NCBI GenBank assembly: GCA_030445695.1
Contig: JASUTF010000024.1
Coordinates: 1 to 6,478, forward strand
Length of the DNA stretch: 6,478 nucleotides
Source of the DNA: Candidatus Iainarchaeum sp.
GTDB taxonomy: Archaea > Iainarchaeota > Iainarchaeia > JAADDC01
Reading direction: 5' to 3'
This document shows positions 1 through 5,360 of this stretch, piece after piece. Made by a program: the position numbers and the translations under genes. The notes below the pieces were generated by a model. It was not told the DNA's origin. It ran no database searches and saw nothing but the letters and a program-made list of their open reading frames with translations. How positions within the stretch are numbered: position 1 is the first letter of the stretch; each line of letters starts with the position of its first letter.

Positions 1-1
1 G

Positions 2-706
2 CTGGAGGCGGAGGGCGGCAGCGTCAGGGAGGGGGAGATCATAGGGATAATCGGGCAGAACGGCATAGGAAAGACCACCTTCGTCAGAATGCTGGCGGGA
101 GAGATAGAGCCGGACGAGGGTGAGGTCCGAACGGAGCTGAAGATATCCTACAAGCCCCAGTATATAAACCTCCCTGACAGGCCGGTTTCAGAACTGTTCA
201 TGGAAGAGGACATCGACAGGCCCTTCTTCGAGTCAGAGATAAAGCGTCAGCTGGAGATAGACAAGATATGGGAGAACAACGCAGCCGAGCTGTCGGGCGG
301 AGAGAGGCAGCGTGTGGCCATCGCCCTCTGCCTGTCAAGGGACGCGGACATATATCTTCTGGACGAGCCCTCTGCATTTCTGGACGTTGACCAACGTCTT
401 ATCGCCTCAAAGCTCATAAAACGCGTCATAGCCAACAGGAAGAAGGTGGGCTTCGTCGTGGAGCACGACATCGTGATGATGGACTACGTGTCGGACCGCC
501 TCATCGTGTTCTCCGGAGAACCAGGGCGACACGGCCACGCATCAACGCCGATGCCCATGCGGGACGGCATGAACGCGTTCCTAAAAGAGCTGGGAATCAC
601 GTTCCGTAGGGATCCCCACACGGGACGGCCGCGGGTGAACAAAGAGGGATCCCAGAAGGACGTGGAGCAGAAGAAAAAGGGAGAGTATTACTATATGGGG
701 GCGTAA
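2..706 (+). CDS. rli: RLI/ABCE1 ribosome-recycling ATPase, C-terminal part (5' truncated)
   Basis: The reading frame is open from the window edge, so only the last 234 residues are visible. They cover the second nucleotide-binding domain of a twin-ABC soluble ATPase. Numbered from the first full codon, I see Walker A GQNGIGKTT (18-26), a Q-loop in YKPQYI (50-55), the signature LSGGERQR (97-104), Walker B DIYLLDEPSAFLD (116-128) and the switch histidine in VVEHD (about 155). The tail after VFSGEPG, ending in a KKKGEYYY patch, matches RLI and not a transporter ATPase, and no membrane segment is present. In this family the full protein is about 590-600 residues, with N-terminal [4Fe-4S] domains that are not visible here. 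It splits ribosomes into subunits after termination or rescue, with aRF1 or Pelota. The 3' end overlaps the convergent TctA-like gene by 16 bp. Family assignment is very secure. Confidence 0.97.
   Translation: MEAEGGSVREGEIIGIIGQNGIGKTTFVRMLAGEIEPDEGEVRTELKISYKPQYINLPDRPVSELFMEEDIDRPFFESEIKRQLEIDKIWENNAAELSGGERQRVAIALCLSRDADIYLLDEPSAFLDVDQRLIASKLIKRVIANRKKVGFVVEHDIVMMDYVSDRLIVFSGEPGRHGHASTPMPMRDGMNAFLKELGITFRRDPHTGRPRVNKEGSQKDVEQKKKGEYYYMGA
669..680 (-). terminator. T-rich tract after the TctA-like gene
   Basis: The minus strand reads CCTTTTTCTTCT beginning about ten bases past the TctA-like stop at 691. It is antisense to the lysine run of RLI. Such a tract could terminate the minus-strand operon before it runs antisense into RLI. 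No stem is visible. Confidence 0.35.
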
Positions 707-1791
707 TACGCAAGGGTGGGGAGTAGTAGGAAGAACATGGCTACTCTCTTTTCCACACCGAGCAGATGGGTTAGCGTTCCAGCACACATCATCGAAACGG
801 AAAGGAGCAGCCCGGGAATACCCGAAAGCCCGTAAGATACTGCCAGGACAGTAAAAACGGCTACAACTTTCAATAACCTTCTCGAATAGAGCGAGTAAAG
901 AGCTCTGGACAGGAGCAAAAGCAATAAAACGCCTGTCGACACGCCAAAAGCAAGGGACGCGAATACCCTTGGGATATAAGGCGTCTCCGGAAGTCCAGCA
1001 GCAAAAGAGGAGCGCACGAGACCATATACCTTCCCCGCAGCCGTCAGAAAAAGGGAAGACGAGGCGGAAGATCCAGTAGCCACCATCATCTCCTCGTCAC
1101 GCACGCGGAAGAGCGGCTGGATCATGAAAGCAGCCACAGAAAGAGACACTGCGGGGAAGTAAGCAATGACAAATGCGGTGATGAAACCGAAAAGGCCACC
1201 GCGCAACAGGGAATTAACGTTAAATCTCCCTTCCCTCCCGTAACGGAAGCGCTCTCGCGAAAATAAAGCGATAAGAACCGTAGAAGCACCGAACAGGGAC
1301 GCGATGGAAATGGTGAGCGGCTGCGAAACAGGGAAGGGCGTCTGGAGAACGATAATACCCAATGTTCCATACATTGTAGCCAGCAGAGCAGCCATTAAAG
1401 GATTCCTGGAGCGCAGGACCGTCAGAACCGCCACGAAAAGGAGGAAAAGGAACATCAAAACGGCAGGAAGACGGATCGATAGTAGATCAGTCAGGGGATA
1501 ATAGAAAAGTGGAAAGAGAATCCCAAGAAGCGCACCCGCAGCATATAAGAGAAGAGCATGGGCACCCCTGCCCCTGCGCACGAGGCGGTGGGCAACAATG
1601 GCAGTATATGCAGTCACGGACGAGAAGGCACCGAGGAAAACGGAAGGAAGGGAAGAGAGAGCAGAATAGATACCGTAAGCGACGGAGATGCTGACTTCCG
1701 ACGAGAAGGGAAGAAGAAGGGGGTGGAGACCGGGCAGCAAAGCCGTGAGAACGCCCTTAAGAAGCCCCTCAGCAATATCGGAGGATAACAA
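691..1791 (-). CDS. TctA/DUF112-like multi-pass membrane protein, divergent short form
   Basis: This 366-residue protein is almost entirely hydrophobic, with roughly nine or ten predicted membrane segments. The motif ALLPGLHPLLLPF (about 17-29) resembles the GLxPGIHPN loop of archaeal TctA-type (COG1784/DUF112) proteins. PSVFLGAFS (about 49-57) and AHRLVRRGRG (67-76) match the family's PSIFLGAP...GHRLLLxGRG block. The C-terminal LLGVEKRVAMFFLLLPTL resembles the family's final LxGVRRxHxMGVLLxPT stretch. The Asn of PGxHPN and the Pro-Glu after FLGA are replaced, so substrate chemistry may differ from tricarboxylate transport. No TctB or TctC partner is visible. An open frame extends to 2013, but its first 74 codons only shadow the OB-fold gene. 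I chose TTG at 1791 because a GAGGTGA site lies 8 bases upstream and hydrophobic homologous sequence begins there. The start overlaps the OB-fold gene by 23 bp, implying translational coupling. The substrate is unknown. Confidence 0.8.
   Translation of the reverse strand: MLSSDIAEGLLKGVLTALLPGLHPLLLPFSSEVSISVAYGIYSALSSLPSVFLGAFSSVTAYTAIVAHRLVRRGRGAHALLLYAAGALLGILFPLFYYPLTDLLSIRLPAVLMFLFLLFVAVLTVLRSRNPLMAALLATMYGTLGIIVLQTPFPVSQPLTISIASLFGASTVLIALFSRERFRYGREGRFNVNSLLRGGLFGFITAFVIAYFPAVSLSVAAFMIQPLFRVRDEEMMVATGSSASSSLFLTAAGKVYGLVRSSFAAGLPETPYIPRVFASLAFGVSTGVLLLLLLSRALYSLYSRRLLKVVAVFTVLAVSYGLSGIPGLLLSVSMMCAGTLTHLLGVEKRVAMFFLLLPTLAYYAPI
721..754 (+). terminator. Possible stem and T-tract after RLI
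   Basis: GAGTAG (721-726) and CTACTC (741-746) are exact reverse complements with a 14-base loop. TCTTTTCC follows at 747-754, including four T. The position just after the RLI stop is right for a terminator, but the stem is short and lies in TctA-like coding sequence. Confidence 0.3.
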
Positions 1792-2101
1792 TCTCCGGCT
1801 CACCTCTCCAGATCTGGACGCGTCCTTCCACGCATGCGTAACCCGTCGTGCATTCTTCCGTGCCGAACTCCACGGCACGGGCCGTGCCGTCCGACTCGAT
1901 CCTGTAAACGCACATCCCTTCCGACGTGTACATAGGGGAAAGAATGCCCCTGACAGTAACACAGTTTCCCACGTACTTCCCGATGTCCTTTGGAGGAACT
2001 GCCGGGCAGTCATAGAAGATCAGAATGGAGATGAATGACAGCAAAGATAGCAGGAACGCCAGAAACGCTATGAAACGCCTGTCAACCTCCAACAAGAACA
2101 A
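1769..2101 (-). CDS. Membrane-anchored, cysteine-rich OB-fold protein
   Basis: This small protein, up to 110 residues, has one N-terminal hydrophobic segment (about 10-30) preceded by the charged stretch EVDRR. By the positive-inside rule this places the rest outside the cell membrane. Residues 41-107 read as a single OB-fold barrel: NCVTVRGILSP resembles strand 1, and YACVEGRVQIWRGEPEIVI resembles the closing strands of tRNA_anti/RecJ-like OB domains. Six cysteines (32, 47, 64, 84, 90, 110) stand out against cysteine-poor neighbours. OB folds bind single-stranded nucleic acid or oligosaccharide; which one applies here is not visible. The start is uncertain. TTG codons at 2101, 2095 and 2092 are in frame, but none has an upstream Shine-Dalgarno site. 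The only good one (GGAGGTTGA, 2082-2090) lies inside the frame, and the nearest codon after it is ATA at 2071. The gene overlaps the peptidase gene by 20 bp if the 2101 start is used, and overlaps the TctA-like gene by 23 bp. Confidence 0.75.
   Translation of the reverse strand: MFLLEVDRRFIAFLAFLLSLLSFISILIFYDCPAVPPKDIGKYVGNCVTVRGILSPMYTSEGMCVYRIESDGTARAVEFGTEECTTGYACVEGRVQIWRGEPEIVILRYC
1800..1806 (-). promoter_or_regulatory. Ribosome binding site deciding the TTG start of the TctA-like gene
   Basis: GAGGTGA lies eight bases before TTG 1791, inside the end of the OB-fold coding sequence. It supports a 366-residue product and not the 440-codon open frame, and it implies coupled translation of the two genes. 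Confidence 0.7.
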
Positions 2102-2996
2102 TGGGAAGAAGTAGTATATAAGCGATGAGCACGAAGGGAACGAAGGGCATCGTGGTCTTTACCGGGAGCTCATTTACGCCAATTTCCTTCAGCCACTTTA
2201 TGTCCTCCCGGTAAAGACCGGCAGCGCGCAGCGGGTTTATCCTCACCCGTATCCTGCCCGTCTCAACGAGAGCAGCAGTTGCCCACGAGAAGGGCACAAT
2301 TCTCCCGTCCTCCAGCACAAAATCCACCGGAACGTCCCCCTCTCTTAACTCCTCGACACGCTTAACCCTCCGGAACACGCGTGAACGCATGGAGAGGAGT
2401 TTAAACGAAGAGGAGAGGATAAAGAGCACAAGGAACGCCTTAATGAATCCGGCACTTGGGGAGTAGAGAAGGACGGCGATCGCGGACAGCACGTCTCCGG
2501 GAAACGGCAGGAACGTGAAGAGGAGGGCGAAAACCCCGAAGACAGGGGCCAGAACAGAAAGAACAAAGGACTTCGCCACTATGGGGCGGAGAGAACGCAG
2601 GAAGTCCGTGCGCAGGTCCCTATCGACAAGGACACGGTAAAGTAGATATGGAACGGTAAGAAAGAATGCAGAAAACAGTGATGCGAGGAAGAGTGCAAGG
2701 GGGAAGGGGACGGACACTCCAAAGAGGGATACGGAGTACGGGTTCAGCGATGCGAGGGCTGTGAAGAGTTTTACATCGCCACCGGCCCAGAGACCCATGC
2801 GGTAGAACAGATACGCCAGAAGAAGGGTCACGGACACGTAGAGAAGAACGGAGTAGTCCCCCTGCAGAAGCCAGAGGATAATTCCGATCATCGTCCCGGA
2901 GTATGTGAGCCAGTCAGGTATCCTCCTCTCACGAATGTCAAAGATGGCCGCGATGAAAAGAGCTAATACAGAAACAAAATGCACCAAGTGGATCAT
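2082..2996 (-). CDS. Archaeal A24 prepilin peptidase (EppA/PibD-like)
   Basis: This 304-residue integral membrane aspartic peptidase is predicted to cut the short positively charged leader from class III pilin precursors at the cytoplasmic membrane face. The first catalytic aspartate is in FDIRERRIPDWL (Asp20), the usual D...IP context after transmembrane segment 1. The second is in WAGGDVKLF (Asp74), the archaeal equivalent of the GxGD motif. About six more hydrophobic segments follow. A soluble insert (about 205-280, with LREGDVPVDFVLEDG and GLYREDIKWLKEIG) precedes a final membrane segment, PFVPFVLIAYILLL. That arrangement fits the C-terminal extension known from archaeal A24 peptidases (type II, as in EppA-like enzymes; recalled, not searched). 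The ATG at 2996 is the most upstream start, and no Shine-Dalgarno site precedes it, so translation may be leaderless. It lies directly downstream of its likely substrate gene, and its 3' end overlaps the OB-fold gene. Confidence 0.92.
   Translation of the reverse strand: MIHLVHFVSVLALFIAAIFDIRERRIPDWLTYSGTMIGIILWLLQGDYSVLLYVSVTLLLAYLFYRMGLWAGGDVKLFTALASLNPYSVSLFGVSVPFPLALFLASLFSAFFLTVPYLLYRVLVDRDLRTDFLRSLRPIVAKSFVLSVLAPVFGVFALLFTFLPFPGDVLSAIAVLLYSPSAGFIKAFLVLFILSSSFKLLSMRSRVFRRVKRVEELREGDVPVDFVLEDGRIVPFSWATAALVETGRIRVRINPLRAAGLYREDIKWLKEIGVNELPVKTTMPFVPFVLIAYILLLPIVLVGG
2114..2123 (-). promoter_or_regulatory. Possible internal promoter for the OB-fold and TctA-like pair
   Basis: GCTTATATAC, a good archaeal TATA match, lies inside the last codons of the peptidase gene. 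Its centre is about 28 bases before a GGAGGTTGA site (2082-2090), nearly the same geometry as at the pilin. It may give the last two genes their own transcript. It also encodes part of the peptidase's final membrane helix, so it could be coincidental. Confidence 0.3.
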
Positions 2997-3014
2997 CAGA
3001 ACAAAATAGTATGG

Positions 3015-3030
3015 AAAAGAAAATAATAAT
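3015..3030 (-). terminator. T-rich tract downstream of the pilin gene
   Basis: After the pilin stop (3049) the minus strand runs into a T-rich tract, ATTATTATTTTCTTTT, with no clear stem. Archaeal RNA polymerase terminates at such oligo-T stretches. A stop here would make the pilin message monocistronic, in line with its own promoter. The tract overlaps the possible peptidase TATA box, so the two readings compete. Confidence 0.4.
3021..3030 (-). promoter_or_regulatory. Possible TATA box for a leaderless peptidase transcript
   Basis: The minus strand reads ATTATTATTT, centred about 29 bases before ATG 2996 within an AT-rich 52-bp gap. The peptidase start has no Shine-Dalgarno complement, so transcription beginning at or just before the ATG would fit a leaderless mRNA. 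The element is a weak match to the TATA consensus. Confidence 0.35.
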
Positions 3031-3048
3031 GGTGCTTCTCTCGCTTTG

Positions 3049-3249
3049 CTATATCACAGCGTTAATATTTTCTATGACCTCATTCGCCTCGGTAACAAGT
3101 TTGTTCACACCTTTGCCAATGGTTTCGTTCACGTCCCTCGCGCCGCTCTGAACACCAGTGGTAAGCATGTAGATCACGAGCACCGCAAGGATAACTACAC
3201 CACCTACGAGCAGGAGATACTCAAAGGTTGTCTGACCGCGATTATCCAT
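3049..3249 (-). CDS. Class III signal-peptide type IV pilin
   Basis: This 66-residue preprotein begins MDNRG, then QTTFEYLLLVGGVVILAVLV. That is the class III (DUF361-like) signal: a charged leader of five residues, expected cleavage just before Gln6, Glu at mature position 5, then a hydrophobic helix of about 20 residues that packs the filament core. The mature pilin would be 61 residues, small but usual for Epd-type pilins. The remaining 30-odd residues (VNETIGKGVNKLVTEANEVIENI) look helical and carry one NET sequon (Asn41), a possible N-glycosylation site as in other archaeal pilins. The frame is open up to 3381, but I chose ATG 3249 because a full GGAGGTGAT lies three bases upstream and the leader begins there. 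It has its own TATA box, so it is probably transcribed strongly on its own. It is the likely structural subunit of the pilus built by the flanking genes. Confidence 0.93.
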   Translation of the reverse strand: MDNRGQTTFEYLLLVGGVVILAVLVIYMLTTGVQSGARDVNETIGKGVNKLVTEANEVIENINAVI

Positions 3250-3252
3250 GGT

Positions 3253-3261
3253 ATCACCTCC
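3253..3261 (-). promoter_or_regulatory. Full-consensus ribosome binding site of the pilin
   Basis: It reads GGAGGTGAT, complementary over nine bases to the archaeal 16S rRNA 3' end, three bases before ATG 3249. It decides the pilin start against the longer open frame reaching 3381 and is the strongest such site in the window, as expected for an abundant structural protein. Confidence 0.85.
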
Positions 3262-3271
3262 GACGTGTTGA

Positions 3272-3298
3272 ATACGCTTCTGATTTTTATAAGCGTAT
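3272..3298. repeat. Perfect 8-bp inverted repeat bracketing the pilin TATA box
   Basis: The arms are ATACGCTT (3272-3279) and AAGCGTAT (3291-3298), exact reverse complements separated by 11 bases that hold most of the TATA element. No T-run follows on the minus strand, so it does not look like a terminator for the upstream platform gene. A dimeric regulator bound here would block TBP, so it looks like a repressor operator controlling pilin expression. The repeat is seen directly; the operator role is inferred. Confidence 0.6.
3283..3292 (-). promoter_or_regulatory. Archaeal TATA box of the pilin gene
   Basis: On the minus strand this reads TTATAAAAAT, a good archaeal TATA element in the 52-bp gap between the TadC-like gene and the pilin. 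Its centre is about 26 bases before the expected transcription start near 3262. The start would therefore fall right at the Shine-Dalgarno site and leave a leader of about a dozen bases. This suggests the pilin is transcribed separately, and more strongly, than the assembly genes upstream. Exact start is inferred from spacing only. Confidence 0.65.
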
Positions 3299-3301
3299 CG
3301 G

Positions 3302-4201
3302 TTAGCCGCCAAGCATGGACGCCACAAGGGCTGCAGTTCCCTTGAGCACGAGGTACGCCACGAGCATGAAAATGGGCGCATATCTGACCCCTGAAGATGC
3401 CCTTCCCTCCCGTATCACGGTAAGCATAATGGCTGAAAGTGCTGCCTGGAAGAGCACGTAAAACGTGAGGAACGTCTGAACAATACCCAGGGCCCGCATG
3501 GAATCTGCAAGCTGCTCGGGAGAGATGACTGAAGTTCCCGCAAAGGCCTTCCCCATGGTCGAAAAGAAGCGCATTATACCAAAAGCGGCACCCACAATGA
3601 AGGGAGATAAGAAAGTGGACGAAACAACGAGGAACATGGACTGCATGGTGGTCTTTGCCTTGCGCTCCTCCATGAGACGGTAGGTCTGGCGAGCATCCTC
3701 TGCCACGTCCTCGAGAACCTTTGCAAGACCACCTCCGGCATGGAACGCGTCCACGATTATTGTCACGACACGTTGCACAAGTTCAGAGGGCACCCTGGAG
3801 GCAAAGCGGCCGAGGGCCACATCAATAGTGTTGCCACTCTGCAGATCGTCAAGGACGTATCTGAATTGCTTCGAAAGCGGACCGTAGTCAGAGGAGACGA
3901 CTTCCCGAACTGCCATCTCAAAAGTGCCGCCTGATTGAAGCGTGGATGCGATCTGCTTCAGCGCATCTGATATGTTCTCGTCAATGCTGGAGAGGACCTG
4001 GACTCCCTTGTAATAGGGATAAAACACGATGATGTCCGCCACCACGAGACCTATCAGAAATGGCAGTATGTCCCCCACAATAACGGAGAGTAGGATGGAG
4101 ACGATTATGACCAGCGTACCAGAAAGTACGAGCAAGCGAGGGTCTGTGCGGATCCCCGCAAGACGCAGGTGCTGTGCATATTTCTTAAGATATCGATTCA
4201 T
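3302..4201 (-). CDS. tadC: TadC-like pilus platform protein (T2SSF domain)
   Basis: This 299-residue membrane protein carries one type II secretion F domain (about 78-205). It would form part of the inner-membrane base on which the ATPase acts during pilin polymerisation. Two membrane helices lie at about 23-42 and 45-62. A cytoplasmic helical domain follows, with the family pattern SSDYGPLSKQFRYVL (103-117), an intervening SGNTIDVALGRFASR and DAFHAGGGLAKVLEDVAED (151-169). Further helices lie at about 187-210, 238-262 and 273-295. It is paralogous to the upstream TadB-like protein: both carry the DYGxLSxxFR...GG(N/G)L pattern. ATG 4201 is four bases after the upstream stop, with GAGGTGA overlapping that stop, so the two platform genes are very probably coupled. 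No cysteines are present. A full-length archaellum FlaJ/ArlJ would carry two such domains in one chain, which argues for a Tad/Epd-like pilus. Confidence 0.92.
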   Translation of the reverse strand: MNRYLKKYAQHLRLAGIRTDPRLLVLSGTLVIIVSILLSVIVGDILPFLIGLVVADIIVFYPYYKGVQVLSSIDENISDALKQIASTLQSGGTFEMAVREVVSSDYGPLSKQFRYVLDDLQSGNTIDVALGRFASRVPSELVQRVVTIIVDAFHAGGGLAKVLEDVAEDARQTYRLMEERKAKTTMQSMFLVVSSTFLSPFIVGAAFGIMRFFSTMGKAFAGTSVISPEQLADSMRALGIVQTFLTFYVLFQAALSAIMLTVIREGRASSGVRYAPIFMLVAYLVLKGTAALVASMLGG

Positions 4202-4205
4202 TCCC

Positions 4206-4212
4206 TCACCTC
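4206..4212 (-). promoter_or_regulatory. Ribosome binding site of the TadC-like gene
   Basis: GAGGTGA ends in the TGA stop codon of the TadB-like gene and sits four bases before ATG 4201. The shared bases indicate stop-restart coupling, which would keep the two platform proteins at matched levels. Confidence 0.75.
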
Positions 4213-5360
4213 ATGGGATCCGACGATTTAACGAAGAACAGGAACAGCAACAGGAATCCTGGGAAGAAAACAAGGTACATCGCTGCCAAAAGGCGCGGAT
4301 CCAGCTGGAATGCCCTCAAAAGCTCCGAGCCCGTGGGTGCGTAACCAATGGTTGTGATCATGGCGAGCATGACGGGGAAGACCACCGCAACGAACATGAA
4401 AATAACGCTGAAGAAGTTCAGTTTTTCCCCGTATGCTGCCACCTTCATCCTCTGTTCAAAGGAAACGTCACTGGCGACGTTCATTATCGCATCCGATAGG
4501 TTTCCACCAATCCTGACTGCCCTAAGAATATTCGCAATGGCACGGCGCATGCCTTTCGACCTCATGCGGGCTGCAAGGTTGGAAAGGGCGACCTCCGTGG
4601 ACTTCCCCTCATCAATCTCACGGAGCGTTCTCCTGAACTCCTCGGACAGAACACCGTAATCCGCCTCTGCAACGGCGCGCATCGCCTGGTAAAGACCCAT
4701 GCCCGCACGTATCTCAACTGCCAGATGTCGCAATGCGAAGGGCAAATACTTCTCCGCTGCCCTGGAACGACCGGCAGCCCGGGACCGCGGATAACTACGA
4801 CCGAAGACGTATACAAGCATGAAGACAACGAAAGCAACGGCCAGTGGCCCAAGGGTTGCAAAGACCGGGCCCTTCTGTATGAAAATTGGAATGGAGAGCA
4901 GGAACGAAACAACAGATAGAATAGTGGCAAGGACAAGTATAAACGCAAGGTACTGAAGGCCTGTAAAAGGCAGGTTCGCCGCGTAAAGGTCCCAGTCAAG
5001 CTCCTTTATGTACTTCTGATCCGCAAGTTTTCTCAGCAAACCGTCGAAGAATCCCTTGAATGCCATATATATCCGTCCCACAGTCCTGATGACGGGGGAC
5101 TCGTAATCAACAAGGTCTTCCGGAGAACCGGATATGGTAATGGTGGGGGCGAGAATGTCTTTTATATCCACCTCGCTCTCTTCCAGTTCGTCTTCCTTGA
5201 TGTATGCGCCCTCTTCCTGATACTTTTCCTGCAGTCGGCGGAGTATCTCGTCGACACTCTCTATCTGCTGCTTCTTTGGAGTATGCTGTGGTTTTTTCTC
5301 TTTTTTCTGACCCTCCACAATCTGTTTCTTGATATCATCCCATTCTACTTCGTCCGCCAA
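4206..5360 (-). CDS. tadB: TadB-like pilus platform protein (T2SSF domain) with long N-terminal extension
   Basis: This 384-residue protein has an unusual hydrophilic N-terminal region of about 100 residues, rich in Lys, Glu and Gln, including a likely coiled-coil stretch (about 34-66, IESVDEILRRLQEKYQEE). Two membrane helices follow (about 134-160 and 165-187), then a cytoplasmic T2SSF domain (about 207-332) with EADYGVLSEEFRRTL and RIGGNLSDAIMNVASD, and two C-terminal helices (about 313-336 and 357-378). It should pair with the TadC-like protein as the platform of the pilus motor. The start is TTG at 5360. A GGAGG site lies ten bases upstream, and the next methionine (residue 99) would delete the whole extension. 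The gene overlaps the ATPase 3' end by 16 bp. The extension may contact the ATPase, but that is inference. Confidence 0.9.
   Translation of the reverse strand: MADEVEWDDIKKQIVEGQKKEKKPQHTPKKQQIESVDEILRRLQEKYQEEGAYIKEDELEESEVDIKDILAPTITISGSPEDLVDYESPVIRTVGRIYMAFKGFFDGLLRKLADQKYIKELDWDLYAANLPFTGLQYLAFILVLATILSVVSFLLSIPIFIQKGPVFATLGPLAVAFVVFMLVYVFGRSYPRSRAAGRSRAAEKYLPFALRHLAVEIRAGMGLYQAMRAVAEADYGVLSEEFRRTLREIDEGKSTEVALSNLAARMRSKGMRRAIANILRAVRIGGNLSDAIMNVASDVSFEQRMKVAAYGEKLNFFSVIFMFVAVVFPVMLAMITTIGYAPTGSELLRAFQLDPRLLAAMYLVFFPGFLLLFLFFVKSSDPMR

Noticed and set aside
1792-2013. N-terminal 74 codons of the long open frame of the TctA-like gene
   Set aside because: They overlap the OB-fold gene, give a low-complexity basic sequence unlike a membrane protein, and lie upstream of a well-placed ribosome binding site for TTG 1791.
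3250-3381. Extended pilin frame starting near 3381
   Set aside because: It overlaps the TadC-like C-terminus, would bury the class III leader, and ignores the perfect GGAGGTGAT before ATG 3249.
4029-4499. Plus-strand open frame of about 156 codons across the two platform genes
   Set aside because: It is antisense to two clear T2SSF genes, reads as low-complexity charged sequence, and matches no family I know.
4562-4999. Minus-strand open frame of about 145 codons in another frame inside the TadB-like gene
   Set aside because: It is a frame shadow of a strongly recognised protein, with Ser, Arg and Leu-rich composition typical of shadows.
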